NCBI GenBank assembly: GCA_946407705.1
Contig: CAMJPC010000002.1
Location: 62,001 to 126,000, forward strand
Direction of reading: 5' to 3'
Length of the DNA stretch: 64,000 nucleotides
Origin: an uncultured Clostridia bacterium
Lineage (GTDB): Bacteria; Bacillota; Clostridia; Saccharofermentanales; Saccharofermentanaceae
Below are positions 44,692 to 52,880 of this stretch, in pieces. Under the pieces are notes generated by a model, which was not told where the DNA came from, did not search any database, and saw only the letters and a program-made list of their open reading frames with translations. The translations under genes were made by a program, and so were the position numbers. Each line of letters starts with the position of its first letter. Within the stretch, counting starts at the first letter, position 1.

Positions 44692-47094
44692 TCAGGCCTT
44701 GATGCCCTTGCAGTCATTCATGTACTGCCTGATGGCGGGTACATCCGTGTACTTGTTCACTCCGTCCGTGGTCGGAATTACGAGAGTGGGTACGTTAACG
44801 ATATCGAGCTTCTGTGCAAGCTCAGGTGTGTCGTCTGCATAGATCAGATCGTAATCGAAGCTCTGCTCATCGAACATTGCCTTAACGACTTTGCACTTGG
44901 GGCATGTATGTGTCGTGAAGAGCATCGGCTTCATTGTGCCGTTCTCGAGAGGCATGAGATCAGGAACATCCTTCTCTGCTGCAGGAGTAACGGTTACGGT
45001 AGCCGTTCTCGGGCGCATGTTGGAGTGCTCGATGTCGTATGTCTGTCTGTCCTTGAACTCCTGAGTCTTACCGTCGTTCCAGTTCTTGATAGGACGGTAG
45101 TAACCGGTAATACGGCTGTATGTCTCTGTCGGGTTGCCGCATACGGGGCAAGCCTTTACTTCGCCTGCGAGGTATCCGTGAGCGGAGCAGATGGAGTATG
45201 TAGGAGACATCGTGTAGTAAGGAAGCTTGTAGTTCTCAGCGATCTTACGTACAAGGGAGGCAGCTGCCTTCCAGTCAGGGAGTCTCTCTCCGAGGAATGC
45301 ATGGAAAACGGTTCCTGATGTGTACAGTGTCTGGAGTTCATCCTGAACGTCGAGAGCATCGAAAATATCAGCTGTGTATCCGACGGGCAGGTGTGAGCTG
45401 TTGGTGTAATAGTATACGCCGGAAGCATCGTTTGCCGTGATGATGTCGGGGAACTTAGCCTTGTCGTGTTTGGCAAGACGGAAGGATGTTGACTCTGCAG
45501 GTGTAGCCTCGAGGTTGTAGAGGTCGCCGTACTTCTCCTGATAGTCGGAGAGCTTGTTTCTCATGTGGTTGAGAACGTCCTGTGCGAACTTCTGTGACTC
45601 TTCGTGAGTGAGATCCTTGCGGAGCCACTTAGCGTTGAGGCATGCCTCGTTCATACCTACGAGACCGATCGTTGAGAAGTGGTTGTTGAATGTTCCGAGG
45701 TAGTGCTTCGTGTAAGGATAGAGACCTTCCTCGAGGAGCTTGGTGATGGTGTTTCTCTTGATCTTGAGAGATCTTGCACCGATGTCCATGAGATGGTCGA
45801 GTCTCTTGTAGAAGTCATCAACATCGCTTGCAAGATATGCGATACGGGGAATATTGATGGTAACAACGCCTACGGAACCTGTTGATTCGCCTGAACCGAA
45901 GAATCCGCCGGACTTCTTTCTGAGCTCACGGAGGTCAAGTCTCAATCTGCAGCACATTGAACGTACATCGGAAGGCTCCATGTCGGAGTTGATGTAGTTG
46001 GAGAAGTAAGGGATACCGTACTTGGCTGTCATCTCGAAAAGAAGCTTGTTGTTCTCAGTCTCTGACCAGTCGAAATCCTTTGTGATCGAATATGTCGGGA
46101 TAGGATACTGGAATCCGCGGCCGTTGGCGTCGCCTTCGATCATGATCTCGATGAAAGCTCTGTTGACCATGTCCATCTCGGCCTTGCAGTCCTTGTACTT
46201 GAAGTCCATTTCCTTGCCGCCGACGATGCAGTTCTGCTCAGCGAGGTCGTTCGGAACAGTCCAGTCGAGCGTGATGTTCGTGAACGGAGACTGTGTGCCC
46301 CATCTTGAAGGTGTGTTAACGCCGTAGATGAAGGACTGGATGTCCTGCTTAACCTGCTTGTAGCTTAAGTTGTCGATCTTTACGAAAGGTGCGAGGTAAG
46401 TATCGAAGGATGAGAAAGCCTGTGCGCCTGCCCACTCGTTCTGCATGATGCCGAGGAAGTTGACCATCTGGTTGCAGAGGGTTGAGAGGTGCTTTGCAGG
46501 TGCTGAAGTGATCTTGCCGACGATTCCGCCCAAGCCTTCCTGAATGAGCTGCTTGAGTGACCATCCTGCACAGTAACCTGTGAGCATGGAAAGATCGTGG
46601 ATGTGGAGGTCTGCGTTCCTGTGAGCGTCAGCGATCTCCTTGTCATAGATCTCGGAAAGCCAGTAGTTTGCTGTAATTGCACCGGAATTTGAAAGGATGA
46701 GTCCGCCTACGGAATATGTAACCGTGGAGTTCTCCTTAACACGCCAGTCCTCGACTTTAACATAGCTGTCAACGAGGTTCTTGTAGTTGAGGAGCGCGGA
46801 ATTCATGTTACGGATCTTCTCACGCTGGTTTCTGTAGAGGATGTATGCCTTTGCAACGTCCTCATAACCCATTCTCTGGAGCGTAGTCTCAACGCTGTCC
46901 TGGATAGACTCGACGTCTACCTTTCCGTCAACGGCCTTGGCCTCTGAATCGGATACTGCGTTAAGAGCGAGCATATCGATGATCTGTCTGTTATACTCTC
47001 TCTTCTGTGCTACGAAAGCCTTCTCGATGGCTCCTGAGATCTTGCTCAAGTCGAAATCTACGACTTTTCCGTCCCTCTTGATGATACTGTACAT
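44692..47094 (-). CDS. nrdD: Anaerobic ribonucleoside-triphosphate reductase with C-terminal thioredoxin/glutaredoxin-like domain
   Basis: ATP-cone MYSIIKRDGKVVDFDLSKI; Zn site CSAHGYLAGEVKACPVCG; glycyl-radical region SRITGYYRP; tail PMLFTTHTCPKCKVVKAMFDEQ...VPTLVIPTTDG. Confidence 0.95.
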   Translation of the reverse strand: MYSIIKRDGKVVDFDLSKISGAIEKAFVAQKREYNRQIIDMLALNAVSDSEAKAVDGKVDVESIQDSVETTLQRMGYEDVAKAYILYRNQREKIRNMNSALLNYKNLVDSYVKVEDWRVKENSTVTYSVGGLILSNSGAITANYWLSEIYDKEIADAHRNADLHIHDLSMLTGYCAGWSLKQLIQEGLGGIVGKITSAPAKHLSTLCNQMVNFLGIMQNEWAGAQAFSSFDTYLAPFVKIDNLSYKQVKQDIQSFIYGVNTPSRWGTQSPFTNITLDWTVPNDLAEQNCIVGGKEMDFKYKDCKAEMDMVNRAFIEIMIEGDANGRGFQYPIPTYSITKDFDWSETENNKLLFEMTAKYGIPYFSNYINSDMEPSDVRSMCCRLRLDLRELRKKSGGFFGSGESTGSVGVVTINIPRIAYLASDVDDFYKRLDHLMDIGARSLKIKRNTITKLLEEGLYPYTKHYLGTFNNHFSTIGLVGMNEACLNAKWLRKDLTHEESQKFAQDVLNHMRNKLSDYQEKYGDLYNLEATPAESTSFRLAKHDKAKFPDIITANDASGVYYYTNSSHLPVGYTADIFDALDVQDELQTLYTSGTVFHAFLGERLPDWKAAASLVRKIAENYKLPYYTMSPTYSICSAHGYLAGEVKACPVCGNPTETYSRITGYYRPIKNWNDGKTQEFKDRQTYDIEHSNMRPRTATVTVTPAAEKDVPDLMPLENGTMKPMLFTTHTCPKCKVVKAMFDEQSFDYDLIYADDTPELAQKLDIVNVPTLVIPTTDGVNKYTDVPAIRQYMNDCKGIKA

Positions 47095-47108
47095 GATTCC
47101 TCTCCTTC

Positions 47109-47807
47109 TTATTTTTCCCCGCGGATCTCTGCCTGCGGGTTAAAATCCTTAGCCTTTGCGAGCGCTTTGTTTAACTCTTCTTCGGTGAGTCCGCTCATTC
47201 CCTCACCGTTTATCAGATTCCCCGAATCAACGAAATTCTGCAGGAAGTACCTGGGAGAACCCTTGACCATCTCTGCTGCCCCCGCAATGCTCTCGGCATC
47301 GTGAAGCGGTGACACGACGGTGGTCCGGAATTCGTACTCAACGCCTGAAGCCTTAATGATCTCGATGCTCCTTTGTATCTTTGAGACATCGAAGCCCGGG
47401 ATCCCCACGGTCTCAGCGTACTTTTCCGGCGAGTTCTTGATGTCCATTGCGACGTAATCCACGTTGCCGGACTTTAAGATCTCTTCGAGTCTGTCCGGGA
47501 AGGATCCGTTGGTGTCAAGCTTTACCTTGAAGCCCATGGCCTTGATCTTGGCGATAAATTCGCCGGCGTCGCTCTGCAGCAGCGGTTCGCCTCCGGTGAC
47601 GCATACTCCGTCAAGGATCCCGCGGCGCTTGCCGAGGAATGCGAAAAAATCTTCTTCGGGATACACATCTGCCTCTTCGGTCTTTGTCACAAGAAGAGCG
47701 TTATGGCAGAAAGGGCATCTCATGTTGCAGCCAAGGGTGAACACCGTGCAGGCGACGGTACCGGGGTAATCCAAAAGTGTAAGTTTCTGAATTCCGCCGA
47801 GTCTCAT
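47109..47807 (-). CDS. nrdG: Anaerobic RNR activating protein (radical SAM)
   Basis: TLLDYPGTVACTVFTLGCNMRCPFCHNALL...VTGGEPLLQ. Confidence 0.93.
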   Translation of the reverse strand: MRLGGIQKLTLLDYPGTVACTVFTLGCNMRCPFCHNALLVTKTEEADVYPEEDFFAFLGKRRGILDGVCVTGGEPLLQSDAGEFIAKIKAMGFKVKLDTNGSFPDRLEEILKSGNVDYVAMDIKNSPEKYAETVGIPGFDVSKIQRSIEIIKASGVEYEFRTTVVSPLHDAESIAGAAEMVKGSPRYFLQNFVDSGNLINGEGMSGLTEEELNKALAKAKDFNPQAEIRGEK

Positions 47808-47889
47808 TTCCTACCGATTCCTTCCTTCGCAAAACCCTGTTTTTTAGGTGCGAAACGCCTCGCTTTTCACCCGAGGCGCTCCTAAAGGA

Positions 47890-47937
47890 TACCCATATCT
47901 TGTGGTCAAGTCAAGCCAAAACCCCTACATTTTGTGG
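47890..47937. promoter_or_regulatory. Two NrdR-like boxes upstream of nrdD/nrdG transcription unit
   Basis: TACCCATATCTTGTGG (47890-47905) and CCCCTACATTTTGTGG (47922-47937), starts 32 bp apart. Confidence 0.62.
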
Positions 47938-48113
47938 CTGTAGTCTATTTGTAACAAGAATGAAATATTTTCGCAAAATTCATTGATACAGGGCGTTTCA
48001 AGGAAATTTTACCCTCTTAACGCCCTGAATATGCGGACAATATTTATGGATTTTTGGGGTCTTTTTTCACTTCACCGGCCCATATTTGGGACCGGGATCT
48101 TGTGGTAAAAAGA

Positions 48114-50507
48114 TCACACCTCGAGCACGTCGACCCTGACAACTCCCGTCACATCCCTTTCGGGAAGCGTGACCTTGATGTCGGCTCTGCCCCAACCGTC
48201 CTTGACGGTCCTTACATAGAAGCCTCCGAGACCTCCGAAAATGTCACAGTCACAGGAACTGCCTCCGGCCGTTCCTCCTCCGATGAGCTCGACAGGGCCC
48301 TTGCAGGTGACTTTCGCAGGCGTGTTATAGAACGGCATGACGTTTCCGTACTCGTCCGTTACCCTGACTCTTACTTCCATGGCGTCATATGTGGCGCCTT
48401 CCCTCAGTGCATCCGCGCTCGGAATGAGTTCGAGCCTTATCTCCTTCGAAGGGGTTTTCGTGACGGTGACAACAGTATTGCCGTCCTTGATCCCCTCGAA
48501 TCTGAAGGCCTGCTTCTTGCTGCCCTTTGCTTCGACATACTTTCTGTAGAGCCTGTCCATGTCGTCAGGCGTGAGCTTCAGGCGGTTCATTGCCATGCCC
48601 AGCTTCAGCTTGAAGCCGAAAGGCATCTTGTCCTTCACGCCTGCCATGAAGTTCAGCGCATCCTTGATCACGTCTGCACGCTTCTCATCGAACTTCTCTT
48701 CTTTGACGAGTCTGTCACCGATATAGTCGTCGATCAGGATGGGCGCGTTCTTCAGGTTCTGATAAAGATCCGTGCCGTGCTTATATTCTTTAATAAAAAC
48801 ATCTTCCTTATACATCTTTACGCTATCGCAGTTCGTGAAGATGTAGATCTTGCCGCGGTTCTCGGCGGGATGCTCGCCGGCATCCATGGAGGAGCTGACC
48901 GTAACGAAAGGCCTTTCCGTTCCCCTTGCCGCATAGACCGATGCCGCGAGCTTGGGATTTCTGAACATGTCGCAGACGCCGTGGTAGCAGATCTTGTCTC
49001 CGCTTCCGAATTCCGCGTGGGTGTTGTAATCGAAGAAGCACCATCCAATGGCACCTGCCACTCCCTCAGCGCCCATCGCCGCGTCAAGGACGTTGCTGTG
49101 GCGCAGGGCATGCTCGATGCGGATGTATTCGGGATCGAAAGACTTGCAGGGGAACATGTGGCCGCCGAACTCCGTGATCAGATAACCCTTCTCCGGATCC
49201 GAGGTCACGCTGCTCTTCTCCTTTACGCCGGGGTTATAGCCCGAATGCGAGAAATCGTTGAACGCGTAAACATCCTCGAGGAGGGAACTTTTCGCGAAGT
49301 TTCTTACGCCCGTCGTCTGCCTTGTCGGATCGCACTCGTGAGCGACCTCGTTGGTCTTCTTGTAAAACTTGTCATCGTCAGCGGACTCGTTGATCCTGAC
49401 GCCCCATACGATTATCGACGGATGGTTTCTGTACTGCTCGACCATCTCGCGGCAGTTTGTTACGGCCTGCTTTTTCCAGCTGTCGTCGCCGATGTTCTGC
49501 CAGCCGGGCATCTCGGTAACTACCAGGAGTCCTTTTCTGTCGCACTCATCAATGAAATGCTGTGACTGCGGATAGTGCGAAGTCCTTACGACGTTGACGC
49601 CCAGTTCTTCCTTGAGGATCTTAACGTCCAGACGCTGGATGTTCTCAGGCATCGCGTAGCCTACATAGGGATAGCTCTGATGGCGGTTGAGTCCTACGAG
49701 TTTCAACAGCTTGCCGTTGAGATAGAAGCCGTCAGATCTGAACTCTGCGGTCCTGCAGCCGAAGGTCACGTCCTTCGCGTCAGCCTTTTCGCCGTTAACG
49801 ATGAGCGCGCATTCGATCGCGTAAAGATTCGGGGATTCGGTATCCCAGAGTTTTACGTTGTTTATCGTGAACTCTGCGGTGCCCTCCTCGAAAAGTCCCT
49901 GGTTTACGGCCTCATCCGTTCCGAGGTCCCTGACCAGGTATTTGACCTTGACGTCCTTGCCGTCAGCGCCGTCCAGGTTGACCGCGGCTTTTACGTTTCC
50001 GTTCATGTCGCCTGTCACGAAAACATCCTTGATGAAAGGTCCGTCATAGACATCGAGATGGACTTCCCTGTAGACTCCGCCATATGTCAGATAGTCTGTC
50101 AGACCTCCGAACGGAGGGATGTTGTTGCTCTCCCTGGAGTCGCACTTGACGGTAATTATGTTTTCTCTTCCGAAGGTGATAAGATCCGTGATCTCGCATC
50201 TGAAGGCAGTATATCCGCAGTGGTGCTCCGTTACATAGGAGCCGTTGACCCTGATTTCGGCGCTGTGAGCAACGCCGTCAAAAGTAAGGAACAGGCGCTT
50301 TCCTTCCCACTCTCTCGGGAACAAAAGGACCTTGCGGTAGCCGGAGACCATCTCGTATTCAGAACTGTCGAAGTGGCTGAACGGAGTGATCTTCACGCTG
50401 TGGGGTATGCGGACCTCTACTGCGTCGCCGACCTTGTAAATGGGAGCGCTGAGCTCATCGTTGTAGTTCGGGGTGAATTCCCAGCCGTCGTTAAGTTCAA
50501 TTCTCAT
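48114..50507 (-). CDS. Glycoside hydrolase family 2 (beta-galactosidase/glucuronidase-like)
   Basis: NVVRTSHYPQSQHFIDECDRKGLLVVTEMPGW...HPSIIVWGVRINES...YLITEFGGHMFP. Confidence 0.92.
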   Translation of the reverse strand: MRIELNDGWEFTPNYNDELSAPIYKVGDAVEVRIPHSVKITPFSHFDSSEYEMVSGYRKVLLFPREWEGKRLFLTFDGVAHSAEIRVNGSYVTEHHCGYTAFRCEITDLITFGRENIITVKCDSRESNNIPPFGGLTDYLTYGGVYREVHLDVYDGPFIKDVFVTGDMNGNVKAAVNLDGADGKDVKVKYLVRDLGTDEAVNQGLFEEGTAEFTINNVKLWDTESPNLYAIECALIVNGEKADAKDVTFGCRTAEFRSDGFYLNGKLLKLVGLNRHQSYPYVGYAMPENIQRLDVKILKEELGVNVVRTSHYPQSQHFIDECDRKGLLVVTEMPGWQNIGDDSWKKQAVTNCREMVEQYRNHPSIIVWGVRINESADDDKFYKKTNEVAHECDPTRQTTGVRNFAKSSLLEDVYAFNDFSHSGYNPGVKEKSSVTSDPEKGYLITEFGGHMFPCKSFDPEYIRIEHALRHSNVLDAAMGAEGVAGAIGWCFFDYNTHAEFGSGDKICYHGVCDMFRNPKLAASVYAARGTERPFVTVSSSMDAGEHPAENRGKIYIFTNCDSVKMYKEDVFIKEYKHGTDLYQNLKNAPILIDDYIGDRLVKEEKFDEKRADVIKDALNFMAGVKDKMPFGFKLKLGMAMNRLKLTPDDMDRLYRKYVEAKGSKKQAFRFEGIKDGNTVVTVTKTPSKEIRLELIPSADALREGATYDAMEVRVRVTDEYGNVMPFYNTPAKVTCKGPVELIGGGTAGGSSCDCDIFGGLGGFYVRTVKDGWGRADIKVTLPERDVTGVVRVDVLEV

Positions 50508-50514
50508 CGGCTCA

Positions 50515-51210
50515 TCATCCTTTCTGCTTCTTCTCTACGCGGTTAAGCTGCGGTCTGACTTCGATCTCGGTGACTGCCGCGCCGTCCCTCATGTTAAGGA
50601 CGCTTCTCACGCACTCTGCGGTATCTTCCGGAAGAAGAAAGCATCCGTCATCGTCTGAAGGTTCGAAATCGGCATTCCTGTAGAGTCCTGTCCCTCTCGT
50701 AAGATCCGGGCAGATGGTCACGACCTTAACACCGTGCTTCCTCGCTTCCTCGAAAAGGCTTCTTCCGAAGCTTCTAAGTCCCGCCTTCAGCGCGCCGTAG
50801 CACGCCCCGTGGGTATTGATCCTGGTGGAAGTCACCGATGCTATATTAATAATATAACCTTTTGTGTCCTTAATTTTCGAAAGAAGTGCAGAAGTTATTA
50901 TCATGGGAGCTTCCAGGTCAGTCCTGCACATCTCGCTAATCTGCTCGGGCGTCATGAACTCGGTCAGTCCGTAATAAGCGCTCCCCGCGGCATTGACCAG
51001 AACATCGACCTTCTTGAATGAAGAGAGTTTCTTAATCAGGACGTCCGTATCCCTGATGTCCATCGAGATGCGTTCTTCAAAGAAAGACACGTCCCCTTTG
51101 AAGATCCTGCCTATTCCGTAAACCTTATAACCTTCTTCGGAAAGCATCTTCGATATCGCGTATCCGATACCCGACGATGCGCCTGTAACTATAGCGGTCT
51201 TCAGTTCCAT
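50515..51210 (-). CDS. SDR family NAD(P)-dependent oxidoreductase
   Basis: AIVTGASSGIGYAISKML...LVNAAGSAYYG...YGALKAGLRSF. Confidence 0.92.
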   Translation of the reverse strand: MELKTAIVTGASSGIGYAISKMLSEEGYKVYGIGRIFKGDVSFFEERISMDIRDTDVLIKKLSSFKKVDVLVNAAGSAYYGLTEFMTPEQISEMCRTDLEAPMIITSALLSKIKDTKGYIINIASVTSTRINTHGACYGALKAGLRSFGRSLFEEARKHGVKVVTICPDLTRGTGLYRNADFEPSDDDGCFLLPEDTAECVRSVLNMRDGAAVTEIEVRPQLNRVEKKQKG

Positions 51211-52175
51211 GTAAATATCTTCTCCTCTGCGATATGGCGGACGAGCCGCTTGTACATGAATTCCTGCATCTTTTTGTCGGTGTCCTCCTCATATTGGGCG
51301 ACACCGTTCCTTATAACATAAGGGTACCACGCAATCTCAGAATCCAAGCATCTTTTTCGCATTGAAGAAAGATATTCTTTCGATATCCTGAAACATCCGA
51401 CGCTCACGTCGGTGAGTTTATTCATGTCGATCTTCGAAGCGACCTGATCGGCCAGTCTTCCGTATATGTCTTCCCAGCCATCCGTGAGGATCATGGGATC
51501 AAAGCAGATCCTTACTTTGCAGCCCGACTCTATCGCACGGGACACGGCATCTATCCTGGCTCCGGGAGAGGGTACGTTCCTCTCATATTTTCCGGCTATC
51601 TCATCAGGCGATATGGTGAACGCATATATGATGTTATCTACGTTTTCGAACTTCTGCAGAGCAGCCTTTGTCCTGAGTTCGACCAGAAGGTCTTCGTGTT
51701 TTCTCGCAAGTCCGGTCCAACGGTCAGCAAGTCCCGTAAGGCCGTTTAACGCGATGAGGTCAGTGTCGTAAGAAGCGCAGACATAAAGCGGACCTTCTTC
51801 GAGGAGCTTTAACACGTCATTCTCGTAGTCTTCGAAGTTCACGAAAACAACGATGTTCGATGACGGATACATGCCCTTCAGATAGCAGTATTCGCAGTCG
51901 AAAAGACAGTTCATCATGGAACTCGAATAGTAGAAATTTCTCTGTCCGAAAGACTGGCAGACGGGTGCGCCCCTGAATATCCTCGCACCTTCACGGACCG
52001 CCAGTATCAGTGCAGGAGCGTTCTTCTGGCAGACCGTGTCCTGCCTCGGCCTGTCAAAGACATCCTTGTAGTGTTCTATCGAAATTACGGAAGCAGAACC
52101 GGTCTTTGAGAGGATCGTTTCTGTCAGAGGATACTTCCTTGCTTTTTCCTCAACGTAAACGTGCGAAAATCTCAT
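51201..52175 (-). CDS. Spore-photoproduct-lyase-like radical SAM protein
   Basis: CLFDCEYCYLKGMYPSSNIVVFVNFED, SplB-like; start ATG 52175 inside the upstream gene. Confidence 0.87.
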   Translation of the reverse strand: MRFSHVYVEEKARKYPLTETILSKTGSASVISIEHYKDVFDRPRQDTVCQKNAPALILAVREGARIFRGAPVCQSFGQRNFYYSSSMMNCLFDCEYCYLKGMYPSSNIVVFVNFEDYENDVLKLLEEGPLYVCASYDTDLIALNGLTGLADRWTGLARKHEDLLVELRTKAALQKFENVDNIIYAFTISPDEIAGKYERNVPSPGARIDAVSRAIESGCKVRICFDPMILTDGWEDIYGRLADQVASKIDMNKLTDVSVGCFRISKEYLSSMRKRCLDSEIAWYPYVIRNGVAQYEEDTDKKMQEFMYKRLVRHIAEEKIFTWN

Positions 52176-52875
52176 CGAGCACCCTCCTTCCCTGCCTTTT
52201 GTCATTAACCGGGAGCCGCCCGTCCGCGCGCATTTGGTCAAGTGCGGAATTGAGTTTTTCCAGCTTTCCCGATACCACGCAATAGTGCACGAGGTCTTCA
52301 AATTCGCACCTCATGTACTGCGTCAGCTTAAGTTCATCCATAACTGATTCCGGAAGCGGCATGTAGTCTTTCCGTAAATTCTCGCGGTCAAGTTCTTCGA
52401 TCAGCCTGCCTATCTCTTCACGGTAACCTCTTATCAGAGTGGTGACTTCATTTGCGGAAGGCCTTCTGCTGCCGTCGTCTGAGACTATCTTTACGACAGC
52501 GGTCCTTGAAGGAGCGGTCTTTCTCATCGCGTGATCTAATATCAGAGAAGCTTCCATGTCGTAAAGGAAACCTTCTTTGGGATCTGTAACTATAGCCGGC
52601 GAAGTGATCAGCGGCATCTCGGGAAGCTTTGAATCAAGTAGCATGTCAGGATAGTACCTGCGGCCCGTCTCAAGATCCGTTACGGAATTTACCAGATAGC
52701 ATCCGCCGGTCCTGCCTGCCGCAGCCCCGACATTCAGGATGCTGTCGTCAGGACCAAGTTCTATCTTCTGAAGTGCTGATTGCGCGGACTTTCCCACGCC
52801 CGTGACGATATGCTTTCCCGGCAGGCCGTCAAGCGCGGCCGCTTCGCATTTAAGCGCGGTCAGCACATAAAGCAT
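52150..52875 (-). CDS. Nucleoside phosphorylase/nucleosidase-superfamily-like protein
   Basis: MLYVLTALKCEAAALDGL...HIVTGVGKSAQSALQKI...ILNVGAAAG...YDMEASLILD; overlaps the SPL-like gene by 26 bp. Confidence 0.75.
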   Translation of the reverse strand: MLYVLTALKCEAAALDGLPGKHIVTGVGKSAQSALQKIELGPDDSILNVGAAAGRTGGCYLVNSVTDLETGRRYYPDMLLDSKLPEMPLITSPAIVTDPKEGFLYDMEASLILDHAMRKTAPSRTAVVKIVSDDGSRRPSANEVTTLIRGYREEIGRLIEELDRENLRKDYMPLPESVMDELKLTQYMRCEFEDLVHYCVVSGKLEKLNSALDQMRADGRLPVNDKRQGRRVLDEIFARLR

Positions 52876-52880
52876 GGCTC

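Noticed and set aside
48054-50546. Plus-strand ORFs of 503 and 323 aa
   Set aside because: Antisense shadows of the GH2 gene, which has clear catalytic motifs.
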